From Pseudomonadota bacterium (GTDB lineage: Bacteria > Pseudomonadota > Alphaproteobacteria > Sphingomonadales > Sphingomonadaceae), in the NCBI GenBank assembly GCA_023458055.1, contig JAEXAW010000084.1:62001-126000 (forward strand): a stretch of DNA of 64,000 nucleotides, read 5' to 3'. The position numbers and the translations under genes are program-made. The notes beneath the pieces are model-generated. The model searched no databases. It was not told where the DNA came from and worked only from the letters and a program-made list of their open reading frames with translations. Positions 8,821 through 17,617 of the stretch are shown here, piece after piece; position 1 is the first letter of the stretch, and each line of letters opens with the position of its first letter.

Positions 8821-8856
8821 CTTATTTTCATATTTCCGGAAATTCAGATCGTCAGA

Positions 8857-9288
8857 TCAGAAATCGCGGGCATATTGTTCGTTACCGACGAAGCCAAGCT
8901 TGCCGACTTCCGAGCGCTTGATCGTGGCGAGCGTTTCATCAACCACGACATAGCGCGCGCGCGGATCCGGCTGGAACTGAAGTTCCGGCATCGGCGTGTA
9001 CGACTTGGTTTGCTCAAGCTTGGCCGCGAGCGCAGTCTGGTCAACGGGTTCGCCATTCCAGGCAAGAACACCTGCCGCATCAATCGTGAGCTTGTTCTTG
9101 ATCGGATCGACATTGTCGGTTTTCGGAGTGTTGTCCGGCACCGGCAAGTCAACCTTGACCGCGTGGGTCTGGATCGGAATGGTGATAATGAACATCACCA
9201 GCAGAACGAGCATCACGTCGATCAGCGGCGTGGTGTTCATTTCGCCCATTGGGGCTTCATCGCCACCGCCACCCATAGACATAGCCAT
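8857..9288 (-). CDS. exbD: Biopolymer transport protein ExbD (second of operon)
   Basis: The protein is 143 residues: a short Gly-rich cytoplasmic start, one membrane helix with the proton-path Asp24 (NTTPLIDVM), and a periplasmic domain. It is last in the tonB-exbB-exbD-exbD order and is followed by a strong terminator. GGAG lies eight bases before ATG 9288. Two different ExbD proteins after one ExbB is a common arrangement in Caulobacter- and Sphingomonas-like bacteria with many TonB receptors. It differs clearly from the ExbD at 9311. Confidence 0.92.
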   Translation of the reverse strand: MAMSMGGGGDEAPMGEMNTTPLIDVMLVLLVMFIITIPIQTHAVKVDLPVPDNTPKTDNVDPIKNKLTIDAAGVLAWNGEPVDQTALAAKLEQTKSYTPMPELQFQPDPRARYVVVDETLATIKRSEVGKLGFVGNEQYARDF

Positions 9289-9310
9289 ATTCTTATCTCC
9301 TATCTATGAG

Positions 9311-9808
9311 TTACAGACGCGGTGCCGTTGCAGAGCCGGGAGCGGGTTCGGAGATGAATCCGATCCGCTGATAGCCCGCATATTGCATCGTATAAATGAC
9401 GCCACCGATACAGCGATAAGGCGTATTCACGTCCCCGCGAATATGCACTTCGGGCATCGTTTCATCGGTGATGTTTTCGGCACCGCCAACGTCGTCGATC
9501 AGCTTTTTAAGCTTGTCTTGCCCTGCCTTGAGAAGCTGGGTTGAATCGATCAGCGATTTACCCATGTATACTTGGCACGCGCCTGAGCCATCGTCATTTT
9601 CCGCGCGAACCGTCAGCAAGACGTTCTCCGGCTTGGTTTGCGTCGGATCAAATACGACCGGCGGCAGCTTGACCGCAACGGTATCAAGCACCGCCGGAAT
9701 TGTCAGAAGGAAGATGATCAGCATGACCAACATCACGTCCACGAGGGGCGTGGTGTTGATGTCCGCCATCGGACCATCATCGCCTTCCGATCCCATACTA
9801 ATTGCCAT
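9311..9808 (-). CDS. exbD: Biopolymer transport protein ExbD (first of operon)
   Basis: The protein is 165 residues with a single membrane helix carrying Asp24 in NTTPLVDVM, then a periplasmic domain longer than in the other two copies and containing two cysteines (in GACQVY and YRCIGG). It lies 111 bases downstream of exbB and 22 bases upstream of the second exbD. It should join the ExbB pentamer to couple proton motive force to TonB. The divergence from its neighbour argues for an old duplication with split roles. Confidence 0.92.
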   Translation of the reverse strand: MAISMGSEGDDGPMADINTTPLVDVMLVMLIIFLLTIPAVLDTVAVKLPPVVFDPTQTKPENVLLTVRAENDDGSGACQVYMGKSLIDSTQLLKAGQDKLKKLIDDVGGAENITDETMPEVHIRGDVNTPYRCIGGVIYTMQYAGYQRIGFISEPAPGSATAPRL

Positions 9809-9919
9809 TGATCAGCATCCTATCATTAGATTTCCGCCAAAGGGTGGGCGTTAACGCCGCCGCCCTTGGAGAGGACGGGACGGGCGGCCAGCAAAGGCAC
9901 GCCCATCCCCTGTACCAGA

Positions 9920-10696
9920 TCAGGCCTTCTGCGGAGCAGCGGCAGCCGGACGTGCAGCAGCGGGAGCCGCAGCAGCCGAAACCGGGCGGATCGTGCCGCG
10001 CGACATGATCGACCCCTGAACATCATTCGCGAAGGTGCTCAGCAAGCGAGCGATATTCTTGTTACGCGCCTGCAGCCAGTTATAGGCAAGCACGGCCGGA
10101 ACCGCGACGACGAGACCGATGGCGGTCATGATGAGCGCTTCACCGACCGGCCCTGCAACCACGTCAATCGACGCCTGACCCGAAGCACCGATTTTCACGA
10201 GCGCGTTCAGAATGCCCCAAACCGTACCGAACAGACCGATGAACGGTGCGGTAGCACCCACGGTTGCGAGGAACGAAAGGCCGCCAGCGAGCTTCGAATT
10301 GATGTGGCTCTGGGCGCGCTCAAGCGTGCCGTGGACCCAATCATGCGCTTCCACCGGATCGGTCAGCTTGGTGTGTTCTTGTTCAGCGCGTAGCGCATCG
10401 TCTACGATCTGACGGAAAGCACTGTTCTTTTCAAGCTTGCCAGCCCCTTCCTGGACGCTGTTGGCGCGCCAGAAATTGCCCGACATCGCCTTATATTGGC
10501 TCAAAATCTTGTTCTGTTCGAACAGCTTGGTGAACAGGATGTACAAGGAACCGACAAACATGATGACGAGGATGCCAAAAGTGGTCCAGGTAACCGGCCC
10601 ACCTTCGCGCATCGCAGCCATAAAGCCATATTTGCTTTCGGTCGATGCAGCTTCTGCGGCGGCAGCTCCTGCCGTAGCAATGAGATCAAGCAACAT
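9920..10696 (-). CDS. exbB: MotA/TolQ/ExbB proton channel family protein (ExbB)
   Basis: The protein is 258 residues with three membrane segments, one near residues 36-58 and two in the conserved C-terminal core (GGLSFLATVGATAPFIGLFGTVWGI and EALIMTAIGLVVAVPAVLAYN). The last segment carries the Thr/Ala-rich face lining the channel with ExbD. An Ala/Pro-rich tail ends the protein. Its place between tonB and two exbD genes supports a Ton rather than a Tol role; no tolA, tolB or pal is present. Confidence 0.93.
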   Translation of the reverse strand: MLLDLIATAGAAAAEAASTESKYGFMAAMREGGPVTWTTFGILVIMFVGSLYILFTKLFEQNKILSQYKAMSGNFWRANSVQEGAGKLEKNSAFRQIVDDALRAEQEHTKLTDPVEAHDWVHGTLERAQSHINSKLAGGLSFLATVGATAPFIGLFGTVWGILNALVKIGASGQASIDVVAGPVGEALIMTAIGLVVAVPAVLAYNWLQARNKNIARLLSTFANDVQGSIMSRGTIRPVSAAAAPAAARPAAAAPQKA

Positions 10697-10790
10697 ATTA
10701 AACTTCCCTCTCAGTAAATTCTTAAAATGATTGAAACTGGTTCATTATAGGAGCGGGCGAAAGGTGGCTTCCACCCGTTCCTGACATTTA

Positions 10791-11477
10791 TTAGTCCTTC
10801 GGCATTACCCAACGCACCGAGCGCGTCCAACGACCGGTAGTAGGGTTGCCATTTTCGTCGGTTGCCGGGGTGAACCGGGCGCGACGCGTGATGTTTGCGC
10901 ACGCAGCCTGGTTCAGGTCCTCGTGCGGCCCCGTTGCCGTGCAGCTTGCAACGCGACCGTCAGTACCAACTGTTACGCTGACGTTGGAGACGCCTTCGCG
11001 CTCTTCACGCATCGCACGCGCCGGATAATCGTCATTGGTCACCCACGAACCCGAGTTGCCCTTGGGCGCAGCCGGTTTAGGCGTCGCTTTAGGTGCCGGC
11101 GGAGGCGGGGGCGGGGGGGGTGGCGGTGCCGGCGGCTCCGGCTCAACCGATGCCTTGGGCGTTATCGGCGGCACGTAAGGCGGCGGGGTTTCCGTCGTAT
11201 CGCGCAGCACATTCGGTGTCGGACGCGCAATCGGCGACGGCGGAATCACGACCGGCGGCGGCACTTCCTTCTCCGGCGGAGGCGGAGGCGGTGGCGGCGG
11301 TTCTTCCGGTGGCGGCGGTTCTTCAACATCGACCACGTCGAGTTTTTCGAGCGCCTTCTTTGCAATATCAACGGCCAGGCCGTTGACCAGGCCCCATCCG
11401 ATTACAAATGTGATCAAGCCGACCAAGATAGCGGCTATGACCCTATTTTTCGGATCTACATTATCACCATATGCCAT
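10791..11477 (-). CDS. tonB: Energy transducer TonB
   Basis: The protein is 228 residues: an N-terminal membrane anchor (about 12-35), a long proline-rich periplasmic spacer with poly-Pro and EPPPP units (about 50-140), and a C-terminal TonB domain (about 145-228) with the DYPARAMREEREG motif. It transmits ExbBD energy to outer-membrane receptors. It is first in the operon. AAGGAG lies 12 bases before ATG 11477, a slightly long spacing. A 19-bp palindrome stands 65 bases upstream. Confidence 0.93.
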   Translation of the reverse strand: MAYGDNVDPKNRVIAAILVGLITFVIGWGLVNGLAVDIAKKALEKLDVVDVEEPPPPEEPPPPPPPPPEKEVPPPVVIPPSPIARPTPNVLRDTTETPPPYVPPITPKASVEPEPPAPPPPPPPPPPAPKATPKPAAPKGNSGSWVTNDDYPARAMREEREGVSNVSVTVGTDGRVASCTATGPHEDLNQAACANITRRARFTPATDENGNPTTGRWTRSVRWVMPKD

Positions 11478-11541
11478 TCAGGTATGACACTCCTTGCTTC
11501 GATTCTTTGGGGAGATACAGATCAAACTGTCATAGAAAGCA

Positions 11542-11560
11542 CCGAAACGGACCGTTTCGG
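11542..11560. promoter_or_regulatory. 19-bp perfect palindrome in the tonB upstream region
   Basis: The arms CCGAAACGG (11542-11550) and CCGTTTCGG (11552-11560) flank a single A. It lies in the 245-base divergent region between tonB and the secreted unknown at 11723. Its GC-rich core does not resemble a Fur box. It could be an operator or a small stem-loop. Confidence 0.5.
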
Positions 11561-11722
11561 CTATCCAGCAGCATCACTTCCCCAACGTCTAATTTTTTGG
11601 CACGCAGGTGGTTCCTATCGACTCCTTTTCGCCTGCGCAAACCCTTTATCGCGGGTTAATGTAGGAAATCATATGTCAATCCCTGTTCAGTCCCGAAAAT
11701 TTATGTCTCACAAGGAAGCGTA

Positions 11723-12604
11723 ATGTTGATAAAAATTGCCCGGATGTCCGTTTTGCTGATGGCTCTGTCCGCTCCCGCCGCAATCGCACAAATTTCGGCC
11801 AGTAATAATAACTTACCTTCCTCTGCCGCCACACTTGCAGCGGGGCGATATGCTTATGCCGATGTGGCTGATCTCGCGGATCATGCCCCGCTCGTGCTGG
11901 ATGCGGTGGTGCGGTCGGCGGCAAAATCCGGAAAGCCCACCGCAGATCCCAAGGGCGTGATTCGTCAACGCTTTTATGTCGAAGCCGATGTTACGGCTTT
12001 GATTCGTAGTCCCCACGCCATGGCGTCGCGTGTCAGTTATCTTGTGGATATGCCAGTTGATTCGAAGGGCAAAATTGCAAAGCTGAAAAAACAGCGCGTT
12101 CTCTTGTTTGCGCAACCGATTGCAGACAAGCCCGGCATGATCCAACTGGTTTCGCCCGATGCGCAACTCCTGTGGGACGCGACCTCGGAACGCTGGGCAC
12201 GCAGCGTCGTGACAGCGCTGTTGAATACGAATGCGCCGGCCAGAATCACCGGGGTTTCGAGCGCCTTTCACGCGCCCGGCAACGTTACCGGCACAGGGGA
12301 AACACAGATTTTCCTGACGTCCGCTAATGGCCAGCCAGCCTCACTCACCATTTCGACGCCCGACGGTGCCCAGCCTTCATGGTCCGCCAATTTCGGCGAG
12401 GTTTTGAACGCGGCGGCCGGTATTCCGCCGAAAGACACGCTCGCCTGGTATCGCCTTGCGTGCGGATTGCCCGAACGCCTGCCCGCCGCTGCATTCGAGG
12501 ATGGGGGCAATGCGCATCAAGCCAAGATTGATGCCGATTACGCCATGGTCCGAGCTGCCCTTGGGCCTTGCACGCGGACGCGGCCAATGATTCCGGTAAA
12601 GTGA
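11723..12604 (+). CDS. Secreted protein of unknown function
   Basis: The protein is 293 residues with a typical Sec signal peptide (about 1-22, ending AAIAQ). The mature part is predicted mostly beta, with one internal Cys near residue 255 and another at the tail (GPCTRTR). I recognise no catalytic motif. AAGGA at 11712-11716 supports ATG 11723. It diverges from tonB and runs towards hom, separated by 76 bases. It looks like a lineage-conserved periplasmic protein; no function is offered. Confidence 0.7.
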   Translation: MLIKIARMSVLLMALSAPAAIAQISASNNNLPSSAATLAAGRYAYADVADLADHAPLVLDAVVRSAAKSGKPTADPKGVIRQRFYVEADVTALIRSPHAMASRVSYLVDMPVDSKGKIAKLKKQRVLLFAQPIADKPGMIQLVSPDAQLLWDATSERWARSVVTALLNTNAPARITGVSSAFHAPGNVTGTGETQIFLTSANGQPASLTISTPDGAQPSWSANFGEVLNAAAGIPPKDTLAWYRLACGLPERLPAAAFEDGGNAHQAKIDADYAMVRAALGPCTRTRPMIPVK

Positions 12605-12680
12605 GGGCGCGTTAGGGCTGGCACTCGCGCCCGTTCCTGCGTAGGGGATTGGCGCTTTATTGTCAGGGAAACCCTTATTC

Positions 12681-13997
12681 ATGTCCGAAACCGCCGTCAT
12701 GTCGCCTCAAGCCCCGTTACGCATCGCCCTTGCGGGAATCGGAACCGTGGGCGCAGGCGTGATCCGGCTATTGGACGCCAACCGCGAACTGATCACCCGC
12801 CGCGCCGGACGCCCGATTGAGGTCGTCGCTGTTTCGGCGCGCGACCGGTCCAAGGATCGCGGCGTCGACCTGTCGCGCTATCGCTGGGACGATGACATGG
12901 ACGATATGGCCGACCATGACGATGTCGATGCGGTGGTTGAACTGATCGGCGGTGCCGATGGCCCTGCCCTCACCCTCGCTCGCAATGCACTCAAGGCCGG
13001 AAAGCCCTTTGTTACCGCTAACAAGGCGATGATCGCGCATCACGGCCTCGCGCTCGCCGAGGCCGCCGAAGCGGCTGGCGTTGCGTTCAAATATGAAGCC
13101 GCCGTGGCGGGCGGCATCCCCGTGATCAAGGGCCTGCGCGAAGGCGCTGCAGCCAATGACATCAGCCGGGTCTATGGGATCCTCAACGGCACCTGCAATT
13201 ATATCCTCACCACCATGGAGAAAGATGGCCGCGATTTTGCGGACGTGCTCAAAGAAGCACAGGATAAGGGCTTTGCCGAAGCTGACCCGACCTTCGACAT
13301 TGATGGTGTCGATGCAGCCCATAAGCTGGCGATCCTCGCGAGCCTCTGCTTCGGCACCGCGCTCGATCTTGCCAGTGTCGATATTGAAGGCATCCGCGAC
13401 GTCACGGCGCAGGATATCGCCGAAGCGGACGATCTTGGCTATCGCATCCGCCTGATCGGTTCGGCGGTCGGCAATGGGGAAGGCCTGCTCCAGCGGGTCG
13501 CCCCGATGCTGATCCCGAAAAGCCACCCGCTCGCCCATGTCGATGGTGCGACCAATGCGGTCGTTGCGGAGGGCAATTATGTCGGACGTCTGCTGTTCCA
13601 GGGCGCCGGTGCGGGCGATGGCCCGACGGCTTCAGCGGTGGTGGCCGATCTTATTGATATCGCGCGCGGCGAGGTGGGCCCCGCCTTTGCCATGCCCATC
13701 GCCTCGCTCAAGCATGTCGCGAGCGCGGACCCCGGCGAACGCAGCGAACGCTATTATGTGCGCTTCGGCGTCGAGGACCGGCTGGGCGCATTGGCCGAAA
13801 TCACCGCCGCGATGCGCGATTCGGGCGTTTCCATCGAAAGCGTGACGCAGCAAGGCCATACCAGCGAGGGCGGCGTGTTCGTCGCGGTCGTGACGCATGA
13901 CTGCAAGAACCGCTGCATTGACGATATGGCAGAACGGCTGACCCGGTCCGAAATGGTGACCGGACGCCCGCTGGTCATGCCCTTGCTCGAAGAGTAA
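12681..13997 (+). CDS. hom: Homoserine dehydrogenase
   Basis: The protein is 438 residues with an NAD(P)-binding Rossmann motif (GIGTVGAGV), a central catalytic domain containing NGTCNYILT and the EADPTFDIDGVDAAHKLAIL block, and a C-terminal ACT domain (from about residue 350, DRLGALAEIT) that usually mediates threonine inhibition. It reduces aspartate semialdehyde to homoserine on the way to threonine and methionine. ATG 12681 has AGGGA about 11 bases upstream; an in-frame TTG at 12660 is less likely. Confidence 0.95.
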   Translation: MSETAVMSPQAPLRIALAGIGTVGAGVIRLLDANRELITRRAGRPIEVVAVSARDRSKDRGVDLSRYRWDDDMDDMADHDDVDAVVELIGGADGPALTLARNALKAGKPFVTANKAMIAHHGLALAEAAEAAGVAFKYEAAVAGGIPVIKGLREGAAANDISRVYGILNGTCNYILTTMEKDGRDFADVLKEAQDKGFAEADPTFDIDGVDAAHKLAILASLCFGTALDLASVDIEGIRDVTAQDIAEADDLGYRIRLIGSAVGNGEGLLQRVAPMLIPKSHPLAHVDGATNAVVAEGNYVGRLLFQGAGAGDGPTASAVVADLIDIARGEVGPAFAMPIASLKHVASADPGERSERYYVRFGVEDRLGALAEITAAMRDSGVSIESVTQQGHTSEGGVFVAVVTHDCKNRCIDDMAERLTRSEMVTGRPLVMPLLEE

Positions 13998-14000
13998 CTC

Positions 14001-14816
14001 TCAATCCTTGCGCGCGAGGTCGGCCAATTCCTTGCCGCGATCCCGCGCGGCGCGCAGCGTTTCGGTCAGGAGCGCCACCAGCTTGCCGTCGCTGTCGAGC
14101 ACATCAAGCCCCGCCTGCGTCATCCCGCCTTTGGATGCGACCTGAGTCACCAGTTCGGATGGAGCCAGCGGCGAGCGGGCGGCGCTCGCCGCCGCACCAG
14201 CAACCATCGCGCGGGCGATTGTCACGGCTTCCTGCTCGGGCAAGCCTAGTCGAATACCGCCCGCCGCAATCGCTTCAATAAAGCGGTACACATAAGCCGG
14301 ACCACAGCCCGCAACCGCCGTGTAAAGGTCAAACTGGCTTTCATCATCAAGCCATTGCATGTGCCCGAGGCTTTGCATCAGCGCGTCGATTTCACCGCTG
14401 CGTTCCCCGGCCAGAGTCACGATCCCTTCCCCGTGCCGGACCGGCATATTGGGCATCGCGCGAACCAGTTTATGTCCCGGCAGCGTCATGGCAAGATCAG
14501 CGAGCGACACGCCCGCAAGGATCGAAACTATTGTCGCGTCCGGCGCAACAGCGGTCGCGAGCGCGGGCGCGATAGCGGGCAGTTGCTGCGGCTTGAACCC
14601 CAGCATCACGATGCCGCCCACCGGTGCTATTTGCGCCGCGTCGGTGACCACCTGCACCCCATCGGCTACCGTCTGACCGCTTGGGCGGACGACTGTAACC
14701 AGCTCAGGCGCGAGGCCATCCTCGAGCCAGCGTGCCAGCATCGCCCCGGCCATATTGCCACAGCCGATCAGCGTAAGCGGAGTTGAAAATTGGGCAAGGC
14801 CGTGGGTCTGCCGCAT
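14001..14816 (-). CDS. proC: Pyrroline-5-carboxylate reductase
   Basis: The protein is 271 residues with an N-terminal Rossmann fold (LIGCGNMAGAML) and the C-terminal P5CR dimerisation domain (TAVAGCGPAYVYRFIEA, then TQVASKGGMTQAGLDVL). It makes proline from pyrroline-5-carboxylate using NAD(P)H. It lies tail to tail with hom, three bases apart. Upstream on the same strand, after a 33-base gap, sits an Lrp family regulator that could be co-transcribed. Confidence 0.94.
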   Translation of the reverse strand: MRQTHGLAQFSTPLTLIGCGNMAGAMLARWLEDGLAPELVTVVRPSGQTVADGVQVVTDAAQIAPVGGIVMLGFKPQQLPAIAPALATAVAPDATIVSILAGVSLADLAMTLPGHKLVRAMPNMPVRHGEGIVTLAGERSGEIDALMQSLGHMQWLDDESQFDLYTAVAGCGPAYVYRFIEAIAAGGIRLGLPEQEAVTIARAMVAGAAASAARSPLAPSELVTQVASKGGMTQAGLDVLDSDGKLVALLTETLRAARDRGKELADLARKD

Positions 14817-14849
14817 AAAAATTGTCCTGTGCTATCGGAATGGCGGATA

Positions 14850-15323
14850 TTATGCCGCCGGGATCGGCAGCACGGTGGTCGATTTAATTTTCGACAAAGC
14901 CGTCGTCGCAACAATTTCCCGCACACCGGGAACCTTGCTGAGCTTGTCGAAGAAGAAGCGCTCATAGGCTTCGAGGTCTGCGGTCACAACCCGCAACATG
15001 AAATCAATCGCACCGATCAGCACCCAGCATTCGAGCACCTCGTCAAATTCGAGCATCCGCGCGGAAAATTCATCAAGATGCTGGCGGCCATGCGCGTCCA
15101 GCTTGACCTGGACGAACAGCTGGGCGTTGAGCCCGACCCGCTTGGGATCGACCAACGCGACTTGCGCGCTGATATAGCCTTCCTTCTGCAAACGGTCGAT
15201 CCGCCGCCAGCAGGGCGATTGCGAAAGGCCGACCGCTTCACCGATCTCGGTCACCGACCGGCTGCAATCGCGCTGCAGTTCGTTGAGAATCTTGCGATCA
15301 AGCGAGTCGAGAGCGTGTGACAT
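14850..15323 (-). CDS. Lrp/AsnC family transcriptional regulator
   Basis: The protein is 157 residues with an N-terminal helix-turn-helix (SLDRKILNELQRDCSRSVTEIGEAVGLS, then CWRRIDRLQKEGYI) and a C-terminal RAM/ACT-like ligand domain (from about residue 65). Lrp-type regulators sense amino acids and form octamers. It diverges from a small ACT-like gene at 15471 across 147 AT-rich bases, the expected place for its sites, and precedes proC. The effector cannot be deduced. Confidence 0.92.
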   Translation of the reverse strand: MSHALDSLDRKILNELQRDCSRSVTEIGEAVGLSQSPCWRRIDRLQKEGYISAQVALVDPKRVGLNAQLFVQVKLDAHGRQHLDEFSARMLEFDEVLECWVLIGAIDFMLRVVTADLEAYERFFFDKLSKVPGVREIVATTALSKIKSTTVLPIPAA

Positions 15324-15470
15324 AATTTATTCCGAAAAACACTATTTTGGATATTAATAATGTTAATTATGCGCGTTTTCGACAAAATTTGCAAAGATTT
15401 TTCGAAGAACCCGCTCTAGATAATAGTCGGACCTCCGGAAGAACTCGGGTTTCACGAAAAAGGAAAGATC

Positions 15471-15833
15471 ATGACACTCGAGCAGTCCTTGGCTCTCAAC
15501 TCCCCTCCTACCCCGGCGGAGGCTCTAGCGATCCCCTCCGCTTCCCTGACTGCGCCGCGCAAAAACACGCCCCCGAAAACCGTTCTTGCGCGGCGCAGTA
15601 GTTTTCAAATGACGGTCGATGAGGGTCCGCAATCGCTGTTGCGCTTGCTTGGCCTGTTTGCGGCGCGCGACGTCGTACCCGCAGTGGTCCGTGCGACCAG
15701 CGAGCAGGATTGCCTCTATGTCGAGATCATGGCCGACGGGTTAGACGACGCGGTAGCCCATATCATCGCGGAAAAGGCGCGCATGACCGTTGGTGTGCGC
15801 GACTGTGTCCTCAGCCGCTTTGCGCGGGTATAA
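15471..15833 (+). CDS. Small ACT-domain-like protein
   Basis: The protein is 120 residues. Residues 1-45 look unstructured (Pro/Ala/Lys-rich). Residues 46-120 resemble the ACT fold of IlvM-type acetolactate synthase small subunits: a start like QSLLRLLGLFAARDVVPAVV, then a Leu/Val-rich strand and the helix DDAVAHIIAEKARM. No large subunit is adjacent. AAGGAAAG precedes ATG 15471. The divergent Lrp-type regulator suggests control by an amino acid. The family call is by pattern resemblance only. Confidence 0.6.
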   Translation: MTLEQSLALNSPPTPAEALAIPSASLTAPRKNTPPKTVLARRSSFQMTVDEGPQSLLRLLGLFAARDVVPAVVRATSEQDCLYVEIMADGLDDAVAHIIAEKARMTVGVRDCVLSRFARV

Positions 15834-15860
15834 AATCCGCGCTCAGCCTACAGCCTAAGC

Positions 15861-16373
15861 TCAGGCCTCGCCGCGCGTTTCAATAAGCGACGATGCAATT
15901 GCATCGCTCGGCGTTTTGCCGCCCCACAGGACAAATTGAAACACCGGATAGAAGCGTTCGCACTCGTCGATAGCCGACTCGACGACGGTTTCCGCAGCCT
16001 CAAGGCTCAAACCTTCGCCCTCGCCGATCAACAGGCCGTGGCGGAACAATAAGATACCGCTCGACGACCACAATTCAAAATGGCCGAGCCATAGCTGCTC
16101 GTTGATGAGGCCGATGGTCTCGTAAATCGCCCCGCGCTTGTCCTCAAGCACGCGGATATCGGGGAAAACCAGCAATTGCAGCACCTGGTCTTCCGCGCGC
16201 CATACGGCACGCACCTCATAAGAGGCCCATGATCCTTGCGTATTGGCTACAATTTCGTCGTCACTGACATGCTCATGGCTCCAGCCATGCGCATCAAAAT
16301 AAGCACACAGCATATCGATCGGAGCGGCATCATCGGGCCCTTCCGCATCATCGTCATAAAGGTCGTCAGTCAA
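15861..16373 (-). CDS. YbjN domain-containing protein
   Basis: The protein is about 170 residues, acidic at the start, with a YbjN fold typical of type III secretion chaperone-like proteins (helix, then strands around LQLLVFPDIRV, then LWLGHFELWSSSGILLFRHGLL). YbjN-family proteins are often found near proC in alphaproteobacteria; their role is poorly defined. The frame begins with TTG 16373; the first in-frame ATG is 20 codons later at 16313 and would remove the acidic start. Confidence 0.78.
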   Translation of the reverse strand: MTDDLYDDDAEGPDDAAPIDMLCAYFDAHGWSHEHVSDDEIVANTQGSWASYEVRAVWRAEDQVLQLLVFPDIRVLEDKRGAIYETIGLINEQLWLGHFELWSSSGILLFRHGLLIGEGEGLSLEAAETVVESAIDECERFYPVFQFVLWGGKTPSDAIASSLIETRGEA

Positions 16374-16463
16374 AATTATCTCATTCGCGAATTAATGTGC
16401 GCGAGTCGCGCCGGATGGAACGCTTGTCGCAATTGCGTTTCCGCTTGGCAAGCGGTGTGCGAC

Positions 16464-16823
16464 TCAGGGCTTGGCCGGCTTGGCTGCTGCTTTGGCGGTG
16501 GCCGCTTTGGTGGTCGCCGCTTTTGCGCGAGGCTTTGCCGCAGGGCGCGCTGCCACTGGAGCTTTGGGCGCGGGTGACGTCTTACGCGCACCTTCAAGCG
16601 CCGCGATCCGCTCTTTCAGCGACTCGACTTCACCGCGTGCGGTGGCGGCCATTTGCTTGACCGCTTCAAATTCTTCGCGCGAAACAAAGTCGGCACCGCC
16701 CAGAAATTCGCGGAAACGCTCGCGCGCGCCAGCTTCTGCTTCGCGGCCCATACCGGCGAAAGTCCCGGCCGCACCGTTCAATATCTTGGCGAGGTCATCA
16801 AAAAAACGATTTTGCGATTGCAT
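16464..16823 (-). CDS. ubiK: Accessory factor UbiK family protein
   Basis: The protein is 119 residues with an N-terminal amphipathic BMFP/UbiK region (FFDDLAKILNGAAGTFAGMGREAEA), a coiled coil with the FVSREEFEAVKQMA motif (about 47-77), and an Ala/Lys/Pro-rich tail. UbiK assists ubiquinone assembly with UbiJ in gammaproteobacteria; the role in alphaproteobacteria is inferred. It lies between tspO and ybjN on the same strand. Confidence 0.82.
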   Translation of the reverse strand: MQSQNRFFDDLAKILNGAAGTFAGMGREAEAGARERFREFLGGADFVSREEFEAVKQMAATARGEVESLKERIAALEGARKTSPAPKAPVAARPAAKPRAKAATTKAATAKAAAKPAKP

Positions 16824-16851
16824 GATCTTCTATGCTCCAAAGGGGGACCGG

Positions 16852-17415
16852 TTAACGCGTTACGCTGCCAATTTGGGTACGGGCAACAGGATTTTTAAGG
16901 CTTTCCGCGTCGGGGTTGAGCCGATCAATCGAGAAATTGAGATAAGCGGCAAAGCACAACCAGGCGAGATAGGGCACCATCAGCCATGCTGCGAGTCGGC
17001 GGATGCGTCCGAAATGCCAGCAGGTGACGGCAGCCACGACCAGGATCGCAATGAGAAGCCATAGCGCCATCCCCACCTCATGCTGGCCAAAAAACAGCGG
17101 CGACCAGGCAAGGTTCAGCACCAATTGCACGACAAACAGGATGATCGCCCGCATCCGCCCGGGAGCGCCGCGCGCATGAATAATCATCGCCAGCGCAATC
17201 GCCTGAAGCGCGTAGAGGATGGGCCACACCACACCGAAAACCCATCCGGGCGGGTTCAAAGCAGGTTTCTCAAGTGCTTGATACCATGGGTTATTACCGC
17301 CTGACCCGGACAATAATCCGGATGCGGACCCCAACACGATGAAGAGCGGCACGAGCACGATGCACCACCGCGCCAAGGACATACGCAACTGGCCCGGAGA
17401 CGCAAGCTCACTCAT
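16852..17415 (-). CDS. tspO: TspO/MBR family tryptophan-rich sensory protein
   Basis: The protein is 187 residues with five membrane helices and the family signatures WYQALEKPALNPPGWVFGVVWPILY and LNLAWSPLFFG. The C-terminal helix holds AAYLNFSIDRLNP. TspO proteins bind porphyrins and influence tetrapyrrole levels and stress responses. The protein is slightly long because of an N-terminal tail and a 20-residue C-terminal tail. It is followed by ubiK after 28 bases. Confidence 0.92.
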   Translation of the reverse strand: MSELASPGQLRMSLARWCIVLVPLFIVLGSASGLLSGSGGNNPWYQALEKPALNPPGWVFGVVWPILYALQAIALAMIIHARGAPGRMRAIILFVVQLVLNLAWSPLFFGQHEVGMALWLLIAILVVAAVTCWHFGRIRRLAAWLMVPYLAWLCFAAYLNFSIDRLNPDAESLKNPVARTQIGSVTR

Positions 17416-17617
17416 CGCGAAACCCTTTCAACATAGGCCCTGCTAATCATGTCCGGTCGTGCTGTCGAGGGTATCGGCAGGATGATCGCCGGAAACTTGT
17501 AAAGTTCCCTCTATGTAACGACTGGTAAATCCAATCTGTGTTTAACCGCATCTTAAGATTGTCATGAGAAACACCCCCTCGCAACATCCATTGCAGTAAC
17601 AGTTTTATCTGAGGGTC

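Larger units (their letters stand above)
8466..8856. other. 391-base intergenic stretch between two exbD genes
   Basis: This stretch holds the ribosome binding site and AT-rich palindrome of the downstream exbD (8466-8510) and the terminator of the Ton operon (8792-8820). The roughly 280 bases between them have only short overlapping frames without family resemblance, and I see no RNA gene there. Confidence 0.6.

Noticed and set aside
12605..12632. GGGCGCG/CGCGCCC hairpin before hom as a terminator or riboswitch
   Set aside because: The stem is only seven bases with a large loop and no T run, and no known riboswitch core is visible.
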